64,000 bases of DNA, taken from positions 236,097,512 through 236,161,511 of the forward strand of contig CM060846.1 in the NCBI GenBank assembly GCA_030762175.1, read 5' to 3'. Below are positions 10,961 to 21,649 of the stretch, in pieces (within the stretch, counting starts at the first letter, position 1; each line of letters starts with the position of its first letter). Source of the stretch: Metallyticus violacea. Lineage: Eukaryota; Arthropoda; Insecta; Mantodea; Metallyticidae. A model generated the notes under the pieces. The model was not told where the DNA came from. It did not search any database and worked only from the letters and a program-made list of their open reading frames with translations. The translations under genes were made by a program, and so were the position numbers.

Positions 10961-11925
10961 CAAAAAAAAAAAAAAAAAAAACAGTTTTGGGGAAAAACTT
11001 AAATAACAAGGCAACAGATCATGCACAAAGATGATATAAAAATCTCAAGATTTGTAGAAGTTCTTGACTTCATCAAACATATAGGTGCAAAATGTGACGT
11101 TTGTAAGCAACAAGGCTGTGTGCTTGTTTTTGCCCTACCTGCAGGAAGCAGAAGCACCTTCGCGTAAACACACCAACGAGGTCCTTGATGTTAACGAGGC
11201 GCGAGACTTAAGCTTTACAATAACCCAGAATGCTGAAATGAAAAATACTCTATACCGATACGAACTCGATATATGTCCTAGCTAAGGAAAGAGAACAATG
11301 TAGTGTACAAAGTGGAGATCCCCAGCGATGTGGCAGACGAATTCCTAATCCTACATTTACGAGTTTGTATCTGGAGGACCTAATTAGCATGTATAGATTG
11401 AACTGCCAACAATGCTTTCTTTCAATGCTTTCAAAATAGAATGCAAGGTGAGAGGAATAACTTTTTATTACACCTGTGCAACTAGTTGACTTTGAGTAGA
11501 TAAAGAACATAATTTTAAAGGAAAAAGAGCAGGAAGTGATTTGGGTTTCAACAGAAAAGTAAAATTGAACGCAAAGAACGTCTGGTGTGATTGCTGTCTC
11601 CGAAACAGAAGACAAAATATAGTCTTATATGGTTATATGGTTTCATAAGAGGAGACCACGGGTCGACGGTTGTGTCCCTTTCGATATATAAAACCCGACT
11701 GACATGTTGATGAATTTTAAGGGGAAGACAGCTGTACAAAATTTTCTAAGGACGAGAAAGAGTCCGCATATTCTCAAAAATGAGGAACAATATCATATTC
11801 CAGTGGAAGTGTTTTTATTAGTTTCCTCATTTTGACTTAGATTACGTGTGGTATAGACTATCCCATTAGAACTGGCAACCTTTGAGAAAATGTTATCGTA
11901 AGGCGTATAATGAGAACAATTATTC
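10961..11925 (+). other. Polinton interior, no assigned protein
   Basis: An A-run at 10961-10981 marks the end of readable polymerase. Fragments follow, such as FVEVLDFIKHIGAKC (about 11050-11095) and an open stretch at 11085-11285. They do not show the expected polymerase palm motifs, and the 970 bases are too few for the missing part. The long minus-strand frame at 11250-11615 is a shadow without motifs. A deletion or replacement is likely. Confidence 0.45.
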
Positions 11926-11930
11926 TAATC

Positions 11931-12500
11931 ATGTTTGAGCATCCTTTCACGTTTATGGTTAGTGGAGGCATGAGATCAGGGAAAACTTGCTTGTGTAAAA
12001 TTGATAAAAACACCTGCTACATTTATGCACTGTGAGCAATATAAATTGCATAATATGGTGTTACAGTGAAAAGACTGCAGTTCCAAAAAAATTAAAGAAA
12101 TGTGGAGTTAAATTTCATTTTTGTGTTCTCGACCTTAAGAACGAAAAGAAGCAACCAAAACTTCGTGTTCGATGATCTGTTATGTTCTGCTTTTTCCAAG
12201 AGAAGTGTGTGCCTTACTTATTAAGGGAAGTCATCACAGAAACTTAAGTGTAATTTTGTCACCGAAAATCCGTTTCATCAAGTAAACAATTGCAGAGATA
12301 TTTCCTTAATGCAAAACATATTGTGCTTTTTAAACAACTTACAGACAAAAAAAATCGGGTGGTGTAAATAGCCAGGCAGATATATCCTGAGGATTGGAAA
12401 CCACTCTTCAAGAAGTATCTCACGGTTACCCGCTCTTTAACCTTTGCTAGGAGAAAAACAATTTGCGTTGATTCAAAATAAAACATATTTCCATAAGAAA
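11931..12500 (+). pseudogene. Polinton packaging ATPase (FtsK/HerA A32-like), broken
   Basis: The frame opens at ATG 11931 with MFEHPFTFMVSGGMRSGKT. GGMRSGKT is a perfect Walker A motif (GxxxxGKT). Further on, IWC-like and FVFDDLL (Walker B, about 12162-12182) pieces are readable in other frames, then NPFHQVNNCRDISL (about 12265-12305) and AKHIVLF and RQIYPEDWKPL (12310-12405), which occupy the sensor region and C-terminal part of this ATPase family. At least four frame changes and several stops separate these, so it is dead. In active Polintons the enzyme would pump DNA into capsids. Its place downstream of PolB, together with an integrase and capsid genes, supports the call. Confidence 0.75.
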
Positions 12501-12519
12501 TTCCAAGGAATGTCTACAC

Positions 12520-13190
12520 TCCAGGAAATGGGCAAACGAGTGATATCAAACTACCACCTATTGGACGTGTATAAAAAGCCTAAACCTAAATTAAGAGAGC
12601 CATTTTGGAGAAAGCGAACAATCAGCTCGTGCTGACCATTGCAGAGTGCAATCTTAAGTCCTAAAGATTATTGCAAGTTGACCAAATGCACAAAGCTTAA
12701 ATTGAAAAAGTATAAGAACTTTCTCGGGCTCCTTGTAGACAAAAAGCAGGAAGTTAAAAATAAAAGTAAACTGGTATTTCAGGAGTGAATATTTGATACC
12801 CTTGTTTTCAACAGAACTGACAACTATCTTCACTTTAATAAAATCCTAATGCTGCAAATATTATTTATTTCCGAGCAGTATTTAGATTTATACTGTAAAA
12901 AGAAGAGGAAAACGAGCAGATCAGATCCTTACAATGATTTGCTCAAGTTTACATTGCACCCTCATCAACGTTTTCGGCCTTTAACACTGTCGCCGCCATT
13001 ATCGCAACGATCAACAAAAGAGAAAGCTAAGCTTTTCTCTGAACGATGAAAAGGTCTATGAAGGAGACATCTTGGAGGAGGAAGAAGAAACTCCTGAAGG
13101 AGAAGAAAAAGAAAGCGCACACGTGGAATTACCTTTACTAGATATGGCGAAACAGGAAATAAAATCATTCACAGGCCATAGTTTTTGTTA
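12520..13190 (+). pseudogene. Polinton frame(s) of unknown function
   Basis: Pieces include a basic stretch near 12640-12780 (LKLKKYKNFLGLLVDKKQEV) and an open stretch at 12849-13049. An acidic tail near 13050-13190 is rich in glutamate (ILEEEEETPEGEEKES). Such small basic or acidic frames lie between the ATPase and other genes in related elements and may be core or precursor proteins. The long minus-strand frames over this area have no motifs. Function is not assigned. Confidence 0.4.
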
Positions 13191-13429
13191 TTAGCTCCCT
13201 ATCTTCACAATCCGAGAGCCATATTATTTTAGGCATTTAAAAAGATAAGGATGGTAGGTTTAAAATAGGCATTTCGTTAATTCAGATAGAAGATAATGAT
13301 TAATAAGTTAAAAATAAAATGTTCAAGGGAAAGTGAGGACTCTGGGAGTTGTTAACCAGAAAGAACGTCGACCTCTCTAAAGTCACGTCTCCGGATACCA
13401 ACAAGTATGTGTAAATCCTTCTCCTCACC

Positions 13430-14440
13430 AACAGGCACTTAACAAACAACGAACATTTCAATCAGATGAAGTCCAACAGGGCTAAGAAGTACAAAGATAT
13501 AATTGCTAAATTGTTTCCATCAAAGGTAATCGCGGTTGGAGCTTGAACAAATAATGTACAAAAAATACTTCTACGATCCACAAAAGCCATCCACCTTTTC
13601 CACCATGCCCAAGCTCGCAGCTGCAGAGGAAAGCACAAACCAGAAAACTGGTTGTTGCAGGACGATGCTTTTACGCACAAACCTGCAAGGAAAAATGATA
13701 AAGAAGTTTCCGCATAGTAAACAATATTAAAGATGTTTGGAAGATTGGTCTGACCGATTTTTAAAGTTCGGAAAAATATGACGGGAACGTATATCTCGAC
13801 TTGCATTGTTTTTCCAAATATGCATACATGAAAACTTAAAAAAGAAAACTTGCTACCAAATAGCAGGGGCTTTTAAATCTAAAATAAAGAAGCGCAGCCT
13901 CCCTTGACTATAGAACCTACAAGGGTAAAGAATTTATATGATCGGCCTTTCAAATATGCCTAAAAGAGATGGGCGTCGAAAATCGGGTTTTTAGAAATCC
14001 AGACGTTATGTGTTTCATAGTTGAAACATTTAATCGCACGCTAGCGATCAAACTGTATTAATATTTCACTTAGATGAGATGATTTCGAGATATTTATCCA
14101 CGCTTGCAATATCGCGCATTCGTCAATAAGAATGGCTCTTAGTAGCGCCAATGCCCAAGTTCGGAACAACATGCAGCAAAAAGGAGCGAAAAATACGCCT
14201 CGACCCGTTCGATTCAAAGTGGGGCAAGACTATGAGAATAAGTAAAGAGAATATGAAATTTCCCAATGGCTATAAGCAAAATTTTTCCACCGAAGTGTTT
14301 AAAACCTTCAAGGTAGCGAAACAATCACCACAACTTATCTACGTACTGAAGAATCTGAACGGAACGCCAACTGAGGGAGTTTTACACCTATGAGCTGACC
14401 TCCGTTAAAATTATCAAATTTACTTTTCAAAATAGTAAAA
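13430..14440 (+). pseudogene. Polinton retrovirus-like integrase, broken
   Basis: The N-terminal part reads YKKYFYDPQKPSTFST followed by MPKLAAAEES (13551-13630), a block typical of Polinton integrases, then WLLQDDAFTHKPAR (13650-13690) in another frame. The middle DDE core is poorly preserved: FSKYAYM-like and VETFNRTL (about 14020-14043) pieces mark it. The C-terminal part at 14151-14393 is well kept and reads FDSKWGKTMRISKENMKF, then FSTEVFKTFKV and YVLKNLNGTP, a chromo/SH3-like tail. Several frameshifts separate the parts. The first catalytic aspartates cannot be confirmed, so it is inactive. Confidence 0.8.
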
Positions 14441-15060
14441 TGTTAAGGACGAGAATTAAAAATGGCAGAAAGCAACATCTCGTACGTAGCAAAGGATATG
14501 GGCCTAACTTTGACAACTGGGTAAATTCATTCAGCATTAAAAACAAATTGACAATTTTTACATAATGGTGTTTGCCAATTCCAGCATTAATTTCTATCTA
14601 GAAAATTACCGTCCAGTTTCCGAAACGTTTTGGCAAGTTTGGTTAATCTTCGGATCGAATGGTGGGTTTTGCAGAGCTCTTCTATTCTTAGGGTTACGAG
14701 TCCATAGAAGAGGATGTGATGAACGAAGCTGGTGAACTGAATAAAAATGTGATAATAAGCAGATCCGTTAGGATCAAGCTTAAGGGAAAAGATTTTGAAA
14801 ATTTTACAGAGCTGCAAACGATCATAAGGGGTCAGATAAAAGACAAAGATTTGTATGAGCTGTTTTTAACCTACCTGCAATGCTATCTCGTTGCTCAACA
14901 AAAAGAGATAAAAGACATAGAAAACACAAAGAGAGAGTTGGGTTCTGACATTTCCGTACCACACGAGCAAACTGCAAATGCTAATATCGTGCATATAATA
15001 ATTGCCAGAAAGAAAAGAAACAAAATAAGACACAATATATGACGGGAAAGTTTTCTTTTC
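14441..15060 (+). pseudogene. Polinton frame, unassigned
   Basis: The clearest piece is open from 14716 to 15042 (108 codons) and is rich in charged residues, with NKNVIISRSVRIKLKGKDF followed by a probably helical ELQTIIRGQIKDKDL stretch. It starts just after the integrase and precedes a capsid-associated frame. A protease or scaffold role is possible by position, but no His/Asp/Cys protease triad could be recognised. Confidence 0.4.
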
Positions 15061-15480
15061 GACCAGGGTATATTACGGTATAGGAGATCTCGTGGACACC
15101 ATAAAGAATTTTTTGTCAAATTTCAAATGTTATAAAAATGTACAAAAAAACCTCCTATTGGAGGCGTGCCAGAATATGAAGACTCCTTTTCTGAAGTCGC
15201 ACAGGAAAACGGATTTCTACTTCGTTTACGACACGCAGCCGGTGTTCATATGCTGCAATGTTATGAACAGCAGCTAATTGGTAACTCATACCTTCCCTGT
15301 TTAAGAACAATTAAATTTCCCTCCATTGCCAGACATCATATATTTGATCACATATATTATCTTCCTGTAGAATTTAACAATTTTGAAACAATTGACTTTG
15401 AGTTGAATACTTGGAAAACTAACTAGCATAAGCATTGGCGTTAAACCTACCGTTGCCGTATTGCATTTCAAGAAGGTAAT
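15061..15480 (+). pseudogene. Polinton capsid-associated frame (tentative)
   Basis: The frame 15166-15426 contains PVEFNNFETIDFEL, and shortly after, in another frame, KPTVAVLHFKK (15440-15472). This pairing of a 'F..FE.I.' strand with a terminal 'V.LHFR/K' motif is what I recall from a conserved small Polinton protein encoded just upstream of the minor capsid gene. The function is uncertain, and at least one frameshift is present. Confidence 0.45.
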
Positions 15481-16055
15481 TTATAGATTTTTGTTACAGA
15501 TGACAGCTAATTACTCCAGCCTTACAAAGTAATAATAAAGAAGCTTTCCTTGGTGAACGTAGAGACTAAAAGAGTAGTGTTTCACTACCTTTTCAGACAA
15601 CCCCAGAAAGTTAGATGAGCCTGGGTTGAAAAATACAGACAGGTAATTTCCGTGAATTCCCTAGTATTAGAGCTATAACCAGTTTGGTCCGAACTATATT
15701 AAAATATAAACTGGCACAATATATGTAAAAGGATCCATTGGAAAAAAAATATTGAAACTCGGCATCTACGAACGTTACGAAATAATTAATATAGAAGACT
15801 GCAGATGCCGATATAAGATAGAAGATGTTGTGGTCACCCGTGGGTGCCGGCTGCACAAATTTAACACAACATCCAAGTCGGAAGCCCTGGAAATAGTGCC
15901 ATGGGTAAACGAGAATCGATTGAGTAAGGGTTAAAGTAAAACTCAGAAGCTCAGAAGTTCTGCCGAGAGGGTTAAAGTGCAACCTTGTATTCCCGCGGAG
16001 AGGGTTCAACTCCCACTCATATGTATTTCAATGGACAAAATTCCCTTTGGCACTT
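15481..16055 (+). other. Polinton interior with a tRNA-like patch
   Basis: A short frame at 15752-15934 has no recognised motif. At about 15955-16016 the sequence TGCCGAGAGGGTTAAAG followed by GAGGGTTCAACTCCC resembles the A- and B-boxes of a Ser/Leu-type tRNA, but the anticodon arm is too short. It could be a SINE head or a decayed tRNA. The long minus-strand frame at 15611-16009 is a shadow. Confidence 0.35.
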
Positions 16056-16059
16056 AACA

Positions 16060-16417
16060 ATGGAGCCGTTAACAGCGTACTATGTGAATTACAGCGGCGG
16101 ACGTCTCGGGAAGTATTTTGGGCCGCTGTATATTGGCAATCCCAAGAGGTTTAGGTAGGTTACTAGATAGTCTGTACATTATTGTCAAGACTATCCTCCT
16201 AGTCGGTGCAAAATCTTTGAACAGAGAAGCCCTAACCACAGGTATAAACTTATTGTATTGTATTGCTATGAAACAACCAGGCATAAAAGTCAAGGACACA
16301 GTGACCAATAGAGTCACAGACACTACCAAATATATAATGGGTCAGCTTAATCCCCAAAAAGGGAAGGGTACAGAAAAGAAACCAGCTCCTAAATCCAAAA
16401 ACATTGTGAAAAAGTGA
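16060..16417 (+). pseudogene. Polinton minor capsid (penton-like) protein, one frameshift
   Basis: ATG at 16060 begins MEPLTAYYVNYSGG and soon GPLYIGNP, the usual start of the Polinton minor capsid protein. After a frameshift the reading continues in the 16118-16417 frame with a hydrophobic segment, VGAKSLNREALTTGINLL, then VKDTVTNRVTDTTKYIMG and a lysine-rich tail ending at TGA after 16417. Length, order of blocks and position just before the major capsid gene all fit. The break lies near 16115. The protein would form capsid vertices in an intact element. Confidence 0.75.
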
Positions 16418-16481
16418 AGAGCTAGAGATATATTTGCATAAATACCGCGCGCATTACAGTTGTACTGGCAAATATGGGCTA

Positions 16482-17806
16482 GATGGACGAAGGTGAACAC
16501 CGTGATCGCATGTACAAAATCGAATCCGATATATTCGGGAAGAATCTCCTTCAACCAAAAGTATTCGGAAGCTTCACTGCATTATACAAACTCATTGCTT
16601 CTGTAGATGAATCAGTACTAGAATTTGTTATTCGTGGAGATAGTGAACATTGTGTAGACTTATTTGTTCATTAGATGTTAAGGGGAATATTTTTGAAATT
16701 AGATGAAACAAGTATAGGAGATGGAGATAGTACGACTGGAATTAACAACGAGCTTCATTGATTATTTGAAAAGCTGAGCGCAAATTTAAATGGAGTATCA
16801 CCCCTTCCGAAGATCTTTACCTTTATCGTAGCTACCTAGAAATGTTATTAAAGTTTGATGCACCCAAATGTCATTTTACTATGCTTTCTGGTACATCGAC
16901 ACGGTTCTTATTGGACTAACGGGAGATAATACTGCAAAAATCAATACTTTGGCTGCCGAAAAACCAAAGAAACGTTGGAAGAAACGATATGAAAGGAGCA
17001 AAACATCTAAAGAAGTCATTATGTTCGGTAAGTTACATGGTGATATTTTCAACATGCCTACTTTGCTGCTAACAGGGATAAGGTTAATACCCAAATAACA
17101 AACGCAAAAGAATCATTTTAGCTGTTGAGCGAGAACGAAGATCCCAAAGTCAGATTTCATATTCTAGATGCCACTTTGCACGTGGAAAAAGATCAAGCCA
17201 TCTCCCAACATTTTTGGCGCACTCCAAGGCTATGGAGAAAATCAATGCAAGATACGACATAACACACGTTGATTTCCGATCGTTCACTGTTGGAGCCAGA
17301 CAAAGCATCATGTCTATAGATAATGCTGTGCTGGGTCCAATACCCAGAAAAATTCTTTTTGGTATAACTGGAAACACAAATTTCTCGTGAACTTCCTACA
17401 CCAATCCATACGAATTTAAACATTATGAATTGGAACATTTCGCCATTTACTTAAACGGACAACAGAATCTACCGGAAAGTATCCCTATCGATACCTATTC
17501 TCAAAAGGATCAACCTTGGCATTACAAACACTCCTTTAAGTTTCTATCTTTCATTGCACTAAAAGCGGAACACACATAACCCACGATATGTATATATTGG
17601 GTTATTTTATGCTTCTCTTTGATTTGACTCCCAACAGTGCCGGTTCCGCAAATCACACTTCTCTATTAAACAGCGGAAAAATTCGAACAGAGCTAAGAAT
17701 CAAAGTGAAACTAAAACACGCCATCACCTGTGCTATATATTGCGAATACGACAAGTCTATTCAAATAGACATACACAAGAAGGTTCACACAGATTTTGAA
17801 CTATGA
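16482..17806 (+). pseudogene. Polinton major capsid protein (double jelly-roll), broken
   Basis: The N-terminal frame 16483-16674 includes SVDESVLEFVIRGDSEHCV. Middle pieces include KFDAPKCHFTM (16850-16882) and LDATLHVEKDQA (about 17167-17200). The C-terminal frame 17588-17806 is best kept: MLLFDLTPNSAGSANHTSL, then GKIRTELRIKVKL and AIYCEYDKSIQID, which is the characteristic end of Polinton/adintovirus-like major capsid proteins. The total span of about 1.3 kb fits the family. Several stops and frameshifts disrupt it. The minus-strand frames at 17150-17438 are shadows. Confidence 0.8.
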
Positions 17807-17865
17807 ACACCCTGCAAATAAAAATGCATTAGATATACCATATGTCAAAGGAGTTTATGCACATC

Positions 17866-18146
17866 ACCATGGATGGCCGAGGTCGTTAAGACGCAGAATC
17901 GTGAGCGGGAGGTCTGGTGTTCCACTCCCGTCAGGACTGTCCTTCCTGACAGATTTTTTCCACGTTTTCCCCAGTCCTCATAAATGGCAAATACTGGGAA
18001 GGTACCCTAAACTTAAGCCTGGAATGTTGCCTTCATTTACAATATAAAACTTTTCTAATTTATCATTTAATCACATGTACCATTATTTTCCACTACCTAT
18101 GGTACCTCAGTAGTGAAAACGGGCGTTAAACACTATTAAAAAAGTA
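17866..18146 (+). mobile_element. tRNA-derived SINE, family A, copy 2
   Basis: The head GGATGGCCGAGGTCGTTAAG at 17871-17890 has an A-box, and GGTGTTCCACTCCCG a B-box-like element. The body to 18050 matches the reverse complement of 3545-3360 block by block. The tail 18088-18146 (CTATGGTACCTCAGTAGTG, then ACGGGCGTTAAACACTATT) ends in an A-rich stretch. It lies immediately after the major capsid gene and may have replaced or moved the Polinton's right end. Confidence 0.8.
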
Positions 18147-18590
18147 GTTTTTATATCAGATATAAATATACTAAACCAGCAACATTTACTTTAATGTAGA
18201 TCCTTATGACTTTCCTGCTTCACAATGAATAGATATTACATTCAAAAATAAGTTTTCTACATGGTATTTTGATTCCTATGGTCTCCCTCCGTTAATAAAC
18301 CCCTGAAAAAACTTCATCTCAGTAAACATTTCCCACTACACGTTTCCAAATTCAAGACCTCTTTTCCGTCCTGTGTGGGCAATACGTATGCCCCTACATG
18401 GTGTACATGTGCAAGAGAGGGTACATCCATGGTGCAATGTTCAATTTCACCAATCCAGATGGTTAAGCCAAAGAGATGTTATACAAAGAGTTGTAATTCC
18501 AGCATTGCAAAGGAGGATAACAATGCCCTCCTGGTATAAAAGTACTGTTATGTTTTCTTCGTTAGTTTTTGCTGAAAGACAGCTAAGGAA
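18147..18590. other. Unassigned, decayed coding-like DNA
   Basis: Between the SINE and the relic at 18.6 kb, pieces such as YVCPYMVYMCKRGYIHG can be read (18386-18440), but stops are frequent. It may belong to the same relic. Confidence 0.35.
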
Positions 18591-19150
18591 GGAAGTCCAT
18601 TGCTGGACTTTGAGGCCCTCAGAGGCAACAGCAAGGAAATGATAATTAAGGAGTTATCCATTGGTGCCAAAGATTTTGTACAAAAATTTCATTTTATAAG
18701 TACATATCCTTGGAACTGTAAATTTGAATACAACAAAGGGAGTCAAAATGGTTTACTTTGGAATAATGGATACATTCCTCACAGCATGTTTAAAAAAATA
18801 CCAGGGCAAGTAATAGCAGGGCACATCTTGCTATACTCCTGCAATGAGGATAAATATGCACATCTCTCAGAACTAAATGATAGAACATTTATTAATAAAG
18901 AAAAAGAATTTAACTCCCTAAAACTGGAAGAATTATATCATCATGCACTGTGGTTTCCCTTGCCACAAATTTGCTGGCACTGACTGTGCATGCAAACATG
19001 CTCATGCTATGTTCTAGTGGCTACAGCATCACAAGTTTAAGAAAATTAACACCAGATGTCCTCCTGAAAGTTCTAATGGGCACAATGCATTATACATTGC
19101 AGCGCTATAGAGAAAGAGGTGGGTTTGCAGTTTTCATCATGGGCCCCAGA
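18591..19150 (+). pseudogene. Relic of a repeated 'DFE...KEL' protein
   Basis: The frame 18600-18983 begins LDFEALRGNSKEMIIKELSI and contains WNNGYIPHSMF and AGHILLYS. A downstream frame carries a Cys/His cluster (GTDCACKHAHAMF, about 18970-19010). I recall a family of repeated animal and viral proteins starting with a 'LD.E....K.....KELA' motif and ending in a Cys/His cluster, possibly exonuclease-like. The name and function are unknown to me. Frameshifts separate the pieces. Proximity to the Polinton is suggestive, but membership is not shown. Confidence 0.35.
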
Positions 19151-19695
19151 TGACTAAATTTACACATGTATAAGCTCAAACCACTAGCAGTGATCAGTCC
19201 CAAACCTGCCCTGCATCAAAGACTCCATTCTTTAACAAACATCGCTCCAGGTACATCAGCTTTGGATATTGTCCAGAGAGAAAATATGAAGCTTACTTGG
19301 AAATCAGCAGAGTGAAATAAGGACTTGTGCTCTTTTCATACTATTTCACCACAATGTTAAATTATGTATCCAAAATTGTGGAACAGGCAGTTGTACAAGT
19401 GCATTTGAAGAGCAGTTTCACCTGTGGTCTGGCCACAGCAATCGTGTCAAGATATGCAACTAAAATGCCCAATTCAGTCCTCCAGTATAGAAAATAAACT
19501 TTATCTTCTGTAATGCAAATATATTGTAACATCAACTTGCAAAATATGTTTTAGCAATAAAGGATGTAAAAAATTATGTAAACAGTGCCTCAAATAGTAC
19601 CACTTGTTTATCTCCAAAAGAGACTGCTTCACATTTTGTTCTATATAATGTTATTTGTGATAAGTTAAAATCTACATTTGTATCCTTCAAGGAAA
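19151..19695. other. Stretch before the piggyBac element, nothing recognised
   Basis: Short frames only. The 3' part is AT-rich and ends at the TTAA that starts the piggyBac element. Confidence 0.4.
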
Positions 19696-21488
19696 TTAAC
19701 CCATTAACTGCCTTGATCCCCTTTTGGGGATTTGTTTATTTGGCAATTTTTGTAACTATAATAATTTTGACAACAATGGTTATGGTTTGGCATTGTCTAG
19801 ACCTTTTTCAAGTTCATGGATCAATTTTTGGATGTTGTTAAGTGAGTGAGTTGTGCAGGATAATTCGTGAGAGAAAAGAATGATTTTGAGAGTTGTAGGA
19901 TATAACCATTTTTAAATTATGGTAAGTCATATTATTATGTAATTAATTTTCAGCTCCTCTGTACTGATATATTTCCTAATGGTTTTAGATGAGATTTATT
20001 GACTATTTACCCTTAAGGCTTATTTTATTTTCCCAGGAGGGCCACATTAATTTCAATTCTAATTTCCATTTCGGGCTCATAGTAGATTCTACTTAAAACA
20101 CCTTTTGGTTTTTTTTCTCCCCAGGCACAAAGAGTTGCTATAAAGAACTTTCTGTAAGATGAATTGAAGAAATGATAAAGACCTGCACTACATGGATTCT
20201 TCTTCCGATTGAGGGGAAGTGAATGAAACCACTGGATCGTCGAACTTCCTCCATGTAGATCAGGTGTCTTGAGTGTGGGGATATTGATGAAAATATATTG
20301 GCAGATACTCTTCCAGCAGATTTGCCACATGCCTTGCAGGTTCATATTAAGTTAGAAAGGGATGACTGCAACAATGTGCAGGCCTTCATGTGAAGCAATA
20401 AAGACTAATATCACTTCCAATTGGACAATGATGGATGCAATCTACTATAAAATCTAACCTGATCTAGCAGAAATTCAATGGCGTTAATGCAATCTGAAAG
20501 CAGCAGTAAAGGAAAAGTCAGCAGTTGAGTGATTTGAAGAATTTTTTGATGAATACTGAACTTGAATATGAGTGAAAGCATTTGACATGCTACACAAAAA
20601 AATAATCACAGCTTTAAGCTATCAAGCAAATGCATAAAGAAGTTCTTAGGTATACTGCTCTTAACTGGATACCATGCTCTGCCACAGGAATAGTTATACT
20701 GGAATGAAGAGGACTTTGATATAAGCTGCACACAAAAATGTATGAGCCACAACAGATACCTGGAAATCAAATGCTATCTTCACTTCAATGATAACGCACT
20801 CCAGAACATAATCCTAGGGATAAACTTTTCAAAATTCGTCCCTTGATGGACTTGGTGAATAAGAACTTCATGAAATTCCAGATATTCTTCTGATAGCCTG
20901 TGGATAAATTAGAGTGGAATTAGCAATAGTACCATGTTAGAATTCAAGGTAAGAAATGGTATTTTCCATTGTTCACCAATATAATAGATGCATCACTAGT
21001 CAAACTTCCAAACAAATGAAAATTTTCCACTGTAGTAATACGGAAGAATGGTGGCAAGGGCATATTTTTTGTATGTCATCTGCTGCTTCTAATCCTAAAA
21101 GGGCAGGATGTCCATCATACTCAAAAGCATCCATTTCACATGTTTAAGTCCAACTCAGGAACACTGGAAATGGACACATGATTGAATGCACCTGGGGGAA
21201 GGAAAGAAAATGTGCTCTTTGTAAGAAAATACAAGTAAGCAGTGCTTTGTATGTGGAATGTGAAACTGCATATTGAATGCTTTGCTATCTTAAACAAAAG
21301 GTAAATGAAAATGTAAAAAGATAGTGGCAATGGCCACGATCCCCATCTGTGGATGGACTAAAATATATTATTTATTTCAAAGTTATTTAATTTTGAAAGT
21401 TATAGTATTTCTTCCAGGCCATATGTAAATCAGGTAACCCTGAAATAAATGCAGAACAAAGAGAAAAATTTGGCAGTGGATGGGTTAA
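19696..21488 (+). mobile_element. piggyBac element, 1.79 kb, with TTAA ends
   Basis: Left end: TTAA at 19696-19699 followed by CCCATTAACTGCC. Right end: GGCAGTGGATGGG followed by TTAA at 21485-21488. The 13-bp terminal repeats agree at 11 of 13 positions when one is inverted, and both ends are flanked by TTAA, the piggyBac target duplication. Subterminal GATCCCC motifs occur inside both ends (19715-19721, and 21338-21344 in the same orientation). The interior holds a broken piggyBac transposase. The ends may still be recognised by a related transposase, but none is encoded here. Confidence 0.85.
20160..21340 (+). pseudogene. piggyBac transposase relic (PGBD-like)
   Basis: The best block, 20639-20803, reads KKFLGILLLTGYHALPQE, one stop, then LYWNEEDFDIS and SHNRYLEIKCYLHFNDN, which is the start of the piggyBac catalytic domain. 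A Ser/Asp-rich N-terminus (DSSSD, 20195) and a C-terminal Cys-rich finger remnant (CALCKK, 21209-21226) fit. Between them about half of the usual catalytic region, including most of the DDD core, is missing or unreadable. The usual enzyme is about 550-600 residues; here there is room for under 400. It is inactive. Confidence 0.8.
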
Positions 21489-21540
21489 TAAATAAGTGAA
21501 AACCAAAAAAAAATCTTTCCTTTCCTGGGCAGAAACTAGA

Positions 21541-21646
21541 TTTAAAAAATTTGAAATAGAAGAAAAGGAAAAAAAATAGAAAGAAGAAAAAGAGGAAGAA
21601 GAAGAAGAAGAAGAAGAAGAAGAAGAAGAAGAAGAAGAAGAAGAGT
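21541..21646 (+). repeat. Purine tract with (GAA)n microsatellite
   Basis: A-rich purine DNA runs into about 16 GAA units at 21596-21645. On the other strand it produces a false poly-serine frame (21387-21707), which is not annotated. Confidence 0.9.
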
Positions 21647-21649
21647 CAG

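Larger units (their letters stand above)
8560..17810 (+). mobile_element. Polinton/Maverick (adintovirus-like) endogenous element, decayed
   Basis: Fragments of the hallmark Polinton proteins follow each other on the plus strand: family B DNA polymerase (8.56-10.96 kb), packaging ATPase (11.93-12.5), retrovirus-like integrase (13.4-14.4), capsid-associated frame (15.1-15.5), minor capsid protein (16.06-16.42) and double jelly-roll major capsid protein (16.48-17.8). The tract is visibly richer in G+C than its flanks, as expected of a transferred or younger insertion. All genes carry stops and frameshifts, and the polymerase C-terminal half is missing. The cysteine protease could not be identified. 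Terminal inverted repeats were not found: the inverted match between 9.8 and 18.1 kb is a SINE tail, not a TIR. Confidence 0.85.

Noticed and set aside
11250..17438. Several minus-strand frames of 70-132 codons across the Polinton
   Set aside because: They are antisense shadows of the plus-strand viral-type genes and carry no motifs.
9812..18146. Inverted match between 9.8 and 18.1 kb taken as Polinton terminal inverted repeats
   Set aside because: The same sequence is the tail of SINE family A and also occurs at 3.3, 58.9 and 59.5 kb, outside any Polinton.
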